Below the pieces are notes generated by a model. The model worked only from the letters and a program-made list of their open reading frames with translations. It was not told the origin of the DNA and did not search any database. 64,000 bases of DNA from contig NZ_JAJPUI010000002.1 of the NCBI RefSeq assembly GCF_021390935.1, positions 372,001-436,000 of the forward strand, written 5' to 3'. Below are positions 59,123 through 64,000 of the stretch, in pieces. Both the position numbers and the translations under genes were made by a program. This DNA comes from Streptomyces sp. CC228A. Its GTDB lineage: Bacteria; Actinomycetota; Actinomycetes; Streptomycetales; Streptomycetaceae. The first letter of the stretch is position 1, and every line of letters starts with the position of its first letter.

Positions 59123-59805
59123 CGTCTTCCCTGGCGTTCCTTTCGGTACTCGGCTTGCCGGAGGCCAACCCTGGTGGGGCCACCGTGTCCGCGGTGGCCG
59201 CCCCTCGGCAGGGCCGTGCCCGGACCATCGATGCCGCCGACTCCGGCGCCACCACATCAACCGCTTCTGTGCGGTGTCGTGTTGCTCGTACCGCCACCCG
59301 CCATGCCGTGTGGCGGTACGCGTCCGTCGTCAGGCGTGTTGTCCGTGCCGTGGCCCTGGGGCGCGGTCCGGGCAGGTCTTCTGCCCTGGGCACTTCGCGG
59401 GAGATGCCCAGGGCCCCAGGGCCCCGATACGAACGGAAGTCTGTGGGGGCTTCTTGCATGCGCGGCCGTTCGACGGCAGCCGCGGTCTCTCCGCGGCCTG
59501 CGCCGGGGAGCGTCGCGGGTGGCAGCCCGGCGATGTCGACAGTCCACACGCGCTGCCGGGCAGCCGGACGTCCGTGCCCCTCCTGCCTGGCAGCCCGCCG
59601 GTCGGAGTGCAGCGGTCGGAGCGCGGAACGGCCCCGGCACCGGATGGTCGGCACCGCTGCCGGCTGGTCGCCTCCAGGCTGCCTGAGCGAGCTTGTCGCC
59701 GCCACCCGGGTGCCCGCACGGCCGTGACGACCGCAGAGAAGGGTTTCCCGCCGCGTACCGTTGCGGGCCATGCGCTCGGTACACCCGACTCCGGGCACAG
59801 GCCCT
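59123..59805. other. 683-bp stretch without a recognisable gene
   Basis: Frames of 130-270 codons are open on both strands, but third-position GC is mixed and none shows a family motif. A decayed insertion sequence is possible. Confidence 0.45.
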
Positions 59806-60878
59806 AGCTGTGTTGTCCCGGGACGTTGGTGACACGCGTGCTGGGTGCTTGAACGGGTGAGGGCCTTCTGGTTTCGGTGTGGATTGCGACATCTACCGCC
59901 GACTGCCAGGAGGCCCTCGTGTCCCACCGTAATGCCCCGCTGACCCCGACCGGCAGGCTGCGTCCGGCCCGGTGTGTCGTGGATGACGGATGGCCGCTGC
60001 GGCGGGCCGCGGAACGCTTCAGGTCAGCCACACCACAGCCGCACGCTGGGCGAGCCGCTACCGGCAGCTGGGCCCGGCCGGGATGCACGACCGCTCCAGC
60101 CGCCCTCACCACAGCCCGCGCCGAACGCCGGCAGCCGTCGAGGAGCAGGTCGTGCGGTTGCGGCGCGAGCACCGCATCGGACCGGTGCGGCTGGCCGCCC
60201 GCTGCGGCATCGCCGCCTCCACCGCCCACCGCATCCTCGTCCGGCACCACCTGCCCGCCCTGACCATGCTGGACCGGGCCACCGGCGAACCCGTCCGCCG
60301 CTACGAACGCTCCCGGCCCGGCGAACTGCTCCACATCGACGTCAAGAAACTCGGCCGCATCCCCGACGGCGGCGGCCACAAGTTCCTCGGCCGGCCGGCC
60401 GGCCGGGTCAACCAGGACCGCCGCAACGGCACCGGATACGCCTACCTGCACACCGCCCTGGACGACCACTCCCGCCTCGCCTACACCGAGGACCTGCCCG
60501 ACGAGAAGGCCGCCACCTGTGCGGCCTTCCTGCGACGGGCAACAGCCTGGTTCGCCCACCAGGGCATCACCATCGAGCGGGTCCTGACCGACAACGCCTG
60601 GGCCTACACCAAGAACACCTGGCGCCAGACCTGCCACGAGCTGGGTATCAGCCCTCGCTGGACCCGGCCCTGGCGGCCGCAGACCAACGGCAAGATCGAA
60701 CGCTTCCACCGCACCCTGCTCGACGAATGGGCCTACATCCGGCCCTACACATCAGACCGCGAACGGCAGGCAGCGTTCCCCGACTGGCTGGACTGGTACA
60801 ACTACCACCGACCCCACACCGGCATCGGCGGCCACCCACCAGCCAGCCGCGGCACCAACCTGTCCGGACAACACACCT
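59806..60878 (+). mobile_element. IS481-family insertion sequence
   Basis: Imperfect terminal repeats of about 26 bp, with 21 matching, lie at 59806-59831 (core TGTGTTGTCC, then GTTGGTG) and 60853-60878 (inverted). CTAG at the left edge and CTAC at the right may be remains of the target duplication. The right repeat lies inside the transposase 3' end. Exact ends are uncertain by a few bases. Confidence 0.75.
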
Positions 60879-60907
60879 ACCGGCATCCTTTCGGCTGGCG
60901 GCGTTGA
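59919..60907 (+). pseudogene. IS481-family transposase, frameshifted
   Basis: The N-terminal part (MSHRNAPLTPTGRLRPARCV, from GTG 59919 with AGGAGG upstream) lies in one frame to GCGGAACGCTTC; the rest (QVSHTTAARWASRYRQLGPA onward) needs a frame one base back. Insertion of one C after 60020 restores a 329-residue protein, the family's usual length. The helix-turn-helix is near residue 40 and the rve/DDE core has DVKKLGRI, TALDDHSRLAY, LTDNAWAY and the Glu in NGKIERFHRTL. The C-terminus reads past the right repeat into flanking DNA. Confidence 0.88.
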
Positions 60908-61002
60908 CCTGGACCGGCCGACGGCACAGCCGAGGCGCGACGACCGGCGGCTGCGGCCAGGCACGACCGGCAAGGGCACGTCGCCCCGGGGGCCGGCACC
61001 GG

Positions 61003-63606
61003 TCAGGATTCCCCTTGCGGATCGTCGTCGACCGGACGCCGGGCCTTCGCGAGCGCAACCGTGTGGAGGAACCAGGCCAGGACACCGCGGAGCTCCTCGC
61101 CATGCTCGGCGAAAACCTCCAGGGGGAACGAAGGCCGGAGGTCGAGCTTCGCCTCCGCGAGGTCGATACCCTCGATCGCGTTCAGGCGCGCCATCAGCCC
61201 GCGACGCGGCAGCTCGTCGTCGAAGGGCGGGCGGCGCTTCAGGTACTGGAAGACCACCTCGACCGTTCCCGTCACCGGGTAGAGGGCGAACGGCCACAGG
61301 GAACGGGCGCGGCCGGCGTCTTGATACAGGGTCGGGAAGCAACTGGTCTCGTACTTCTTGCCGTAGTCGAGTGAGCCGCCCTGCTCCTCCCAGAACCGAA
61401 GGGAGGCGAGCACCCCCTCCACGGTGGCCGGTGTCTGGTTGCCGCGCAGTAGAGCCTCGAAGCGCTCGGCTGCGGTCTCCCCCTCCCCCTCGGCGCGCTC
61501 GCTGACCAGTTCCGGTGTCTCCTGCTCGACGTCGTCCTTGCCGATGAGAGCGGCCAGGTCGCCTGCGGTGAGCCGGTGGGAGCGTCGGGCGCGGCCGGAC
61601 TCGTCGAAGCGGACGCCCTCGCTCTCCAGGACCTCTCGGGGGCCGGGCCTCCCCTCCTGCCCAACCGGCCAGCGGAAGCCGGGTGCCACCTTGCCGTCGG
61701 CCAGCAGCACACGATGCGCCCCGTGCAGTGCGGGCCTGGCGCTCACATGGCTCCCGACCCCCATGGCGGAGGTACCGATGAGGGCGGCGAGATCGCCGTA
61801 GGTCGTCCACGTGCCCTTCGGCATGTTCATGAGGGCCTGACGGAGCTCGGCCCAGCCCGTCCATTCGGCGTCGGTGCTCACCGGACCGTCGAGGGGACCC
61901 GGCCACAGCTTCACGGCCAGGTCGCTGAGCTCCTCTGCGCGCGAGAGGATCTCCGCCCGTCCCCAGCGCTTCTGGTCGGCGATCCGCTGGTTCATCCGCA
62001 GCGCGCTGGACTCGAGGATCTGCTGCTTGCGACGGAAGGGGTGGTTGGAGAGTCGGGCGTTGTCACCCGACAGAGTGAGGTTGCCGAGGGTGTGGACCAA
62101 CTGACCGTGCAGCTCCTCCGGGCTCTCGCCCTCCCCGGCCTCCTCCGCGAGGAGGTCGAACCACTGCTGCGCGGGCTGCTGCGGGAGTACGTGTTCCACG
62201 GTCAGCGTCGCCTTGGCGTAGTCGACCGGTTCGCTGGCGGCGTAGCTCTCCTCGAACCGGCGCAGGATCTCGAAACGCTGGTTGGAGCGTCCCGACTTGT
62301 AGAAGGGACGGTCGCGGATCGACTCACGGACCACCGCGTCGGAGGGCCAGACCCTGGTGCCGGTCTTGGCTGACAGCGCACGTCGGACCGCGTCGGCGAG
62401 CGGCCGCCCGCTCTCCATCTCCTTCTCCACCTCCTTGGGCAGCTCCATGAACGTGCGGTTGTTCCCCGTGGTGGAGTTGCCCGCGAGCAGGCGCCGCACC
62501 ACGTAACTCTCGGCGTAGGAGAGGGCTGTGGCCGCTTCCTCCGGGTCGCAGCCGTCCTCGTCCACCCGGTCGAGCAGGAGCAGCGCCAGCGGGTAGTGGG
62601 TGTGGCCGCCCCAGCGGGACAGCCGCTCCAGTGCTTCCCGCAGGCCCGCGTGGTGCTCGCGGTGCGGCTCGACGACGCGCATCAGGCGGCCGGCGCGCAC
62701 ATACAGCCGGGCGATCTCGGCCTCCAGGGCGTGCTCGTCCGAACTCAGCGGTTCCAGACGCCTTCTCTGGTCGCGGTAGATTTCGCTCTGCTTGGCTCGG
62801 CTGTCGCCCCCGACGACCAGGTCGAGCCAGACGAGGAGCTCCAGCCTCGCCGGCCCCAGGAGCTCCTGCATCGGGAGCCACAGGTTCCGGTAGACGGTCT
62901 CCCCGCGCTTGGGCAAGCACATGAAGAGGTAGTTGCGCAGCAGGTCGCTCTGGCTCAGCCCGACACCTGTGTTGTTGATGGACTCGAAGATCCGGTAGAC
63001 GTTGTCGCCCTCGGCGGCAGTGATCGAGACGATGGACAGGAAGTCGCGGAGGACGGACTCCACGGCGCTGACCCACTCTTCACCACCGCTCTCCTCCCCG
63101 GCGGTCAGGGCCGCAAGGAAGAACCGGTACGCCCCGCCGACGTTGCCTGGACCGCCCGCCGTGGGAAGCGAGTCAACGCAGGCGACGTATGCGTCACGGT
63201 CGGCCTGGGTCGGCAGCAGACGGTAGTGGTCATGCCCCTCCTGGTAGCGGTTGACCAGGATGAGGTCGTGGATACGCGCCGCCTTCTGCTCTCGGCCCTG
63301 AGCCCTGTGGCGGTCGCGCAGCGCGGTGAAGGCGAGCATCAACGTGGTCATCCGCTGTTGTCCGTCCACCACAAGCCAGCGCTGCATGCCCCCGGCCGCG
63401 ACGCGTTCGGGAGCCAGCACCACCGACCCGAGGAAGTGCGCGGCCGGGTCTTCACCCCCCAGCCTGTCCTCGACGAGGACCAGGACGTCGTCCCACAGCT
63501 GCCGCAGTTCGTCACGCTGCCAGGTGTAGGTGCGCTGGTACAACGGGACTTGGAACTGGGCCTCGCCGTGGACCAGCTTGCTGAACGTCGTCTCCTGGGC
63601 GTGCAC
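61003..63606 (-). CDS. DUF262-DUF1524 (HNH)-MGMT/ATL-like fusion, GmrSD-like putative restriction enzyme
   Basis: The 867-residue protein has four parts. Residues 15-230 are a DUF262 (ParB/Srx-like NTPase) domain with FQVPLYQRTYTWQ and the key DGQQR at 81-85. Residues 420-560 form a DUF1524 His-Me finger nuclease with VEHVLPQQ (His472) and HTLGNLTLSGDNARLSNHPF (505-524). Residues 582-650 resemble the DNA-binding domain of O6-alkylguanine alkyltransferases (GTWTTYGDLAALIG), but the PCHR active site is GAHR (629-632), so the Cys is lost as in alkyltransferase-like proteins. A C-terminal domain of about 150 residues (TLYQDAGRARSLWPFALYPV) is unassigned. GmrSD and SspE, built from the first two domains, cut modified phage DNA. 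GTG 63606 has GGAGGGG upstream. Antiphage function is inference. Confidence 0.88.
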   Translation of the reverse strand: MHAQETTFSKLVHGEAQFQVPLYQRTYTWQRDELRQLWDDVLVLVEDRLGGEDPAAHFLGSVVLAPERVAAGGMQRWLVVDGQQRMTTLMLAFTALRDRHRAQGREQKAARIHDLILVNRYQEGHDHYRLLPTQADRDAYVACVDSLPTAGGPGNVGGAYRFFLAALTAGEESGGEEWVSAVESVLRDFLSIVSITAAEGDNVYRIFESINNTGVGLSQSDLLRNYLFMCLPKRGETVYRNLWLPMQELLGPARLELLVWLDLVVGGDSRAKQSEIYRDQRRRLEPLSSDEHALEAEIARLYVRAGRLMRVVEPHREHHAGLREALERLSRWGGHTHYPLALLLLDRVDEDGCDPEEAATALSYAESYVVRRLLAGNSTTGNNRTFMELPKEVEKEMESGRPLADAVRRALSAKTGTRVWPSDAVVRESIRDRPFYKSGRSNQRFEILRRFEESYAASEPVDYAKATLTVEHVLPQQPAQQWFDLLAEEAGEGESPEELHGQLVHTLGNLTLSGDNARLSNHPFRRKQQILESSALRMNQRIADQKRWGRAEILSRAEELSDLAVKLWPGPLDGPVSTDAEWTGWAELRQALMNMPKGTWTTYGDLAALIGTSAMGVGSHVSARPALHGAHRVLLADGKVAPGFRWPVGQEGRPGPREVLESEGVRFDESGRARRSHRLTAGDLAALIGKDDVEQETPELVSERAEGEGETAAERFEALLRGNQTPATVEGVLASLRFWEEQGGSLDYGKKYETSCFPTLYQDAGRARSLWPFALYPVTGTVEVVFQYLKRRPPFDDELPRRGLMARLNAIEGIDLAEAKLDLRPSFPLEVFAEHGEELRGVLAWFLHTVALAKARRPVDDDPQGES

Positions 63607-64000
63607 GTACGTCCCCTCCCCGAGGCCTGCCCGTCAGGCCCGCCATTGTGCCGTACCTCGGTACGTTGATCAGCGGAATCGACGGCCGTAGGGCTTGCGC
63701 GCTCACGGCGACCGCTGATGTCCGCAGGGCTCCCGGCTGGAGTTCCTGATGCCATCAATCACCACCTGATATGCGCTACACGCACCAAGGGGCCACCGGG
63801 CGCTTGTTTTCGGCGCTCCTTCCCGCGGGGCCCTTGGTCCACCTGCGATGGCTGGCAGGATCGCATGCTGTTCTGAAGCGCTGAGAGTGTTCCGCACCTG
63901 CTGACGGGTGGTCCCATTCTGCGTCGCCTCGGCGCCATGACCTCAATCGCACGCCGCTCTCATCCCAGGTGTCAACCTCGCGGAGAGAGGCCAGGGCACC
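63607..64000. other. right-end 394 bp, no gene called
   Basis: The sequence has lower GC than the rest and contains the promoter region of the DUF262 gene. Open frames are short. A plus-strand ATG at 63938 opens a frame to the window edge that is too short to judge. Confidence 0.45.

Noticed and set aside
59112..59927. overlapping 203- and 271-codon frames before IS481
   Set aside because: Codon bias is weak, no family motif is visible, and the two frames exclude each other.

Overview
The window is high-GC DNA with nearly every ORF strongly GC-biased at third codon positions, several GTG/TTG starts and a gene content typical of Streptomyces. From memory the order matches the S. coelicolor chromosome from about SCO5399 down to SCO5351 (scy, filP, nucS, chiC, the atp operon, prfA, rho, thrB/thrC/hom/lysA), ending at a tRNA-Arg followed by strain-specific DNA. 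The SCO numbering is recalled, not searched.

Layout. 1-6.5 kb: thiolase N-terminus, methylmalonyl-CoA epimerase, and the tip-growth cytoskeleton pair scy and filP. 6.5-12.1 kb: a repeat-rich gap and two tandem ABC exporter modules. 12-20 kb: a small Zn-site protein, a luciferase-like oxidoreductase, an SCO5389-family protein, the mismatch endonuclease gene nucS, a large NTPase/membrane protein, a STAS protein and 3-hydroxybutyryl-CoA dehydrogenase. 20-25.6 kb: cobalamin adenosyltransferase, a membrane protein, and a two-component pair next to a secreted chitinase with a DasR-like/direct-repeat promoter. 25.7-41.6 kb, all on the minus strand: DUF2550 protein, the F1Fo ATP synthase operon, a MraY/WecA-like transferase, glyA, a phosphatase-like protein, tsaC, prmC, prfA and rpmE. 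42.5-55.7 kb, minus strand: LCP protein, secreted trypsin-like protease, rho, the threonine/lysine genes, an ArgS-like protein and a stand-alone receiver.

55.8 kb to the end is accessory DNA beginning at tRNA-Arg(CCG): degraded sequence, an intact IS630-type element with TA duplications, a pentapeptide-repeat protein, a frameshifted IS481-type element, and an 867-residue DUF262-HNH-MGMT/ATL-like fusion that resembles type IV (GmrSD-like) restriction enzymes. This last gene is the best candidate for an uncharacterised defence function.

Two cross-cutting points matter to a user. First, at least ten places (including rho, the IS481 transposase, a phosphatase-like gene and two long ORFs) look like loss of one base, nearly all in a C or G run; this is either real decay or, more likely, homopolymer under-calling in the assembly. 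Second, several intergenic gaps hold minisatellites (136, 22, about 38, 43 and 42 bp periods) and strong hairpins.
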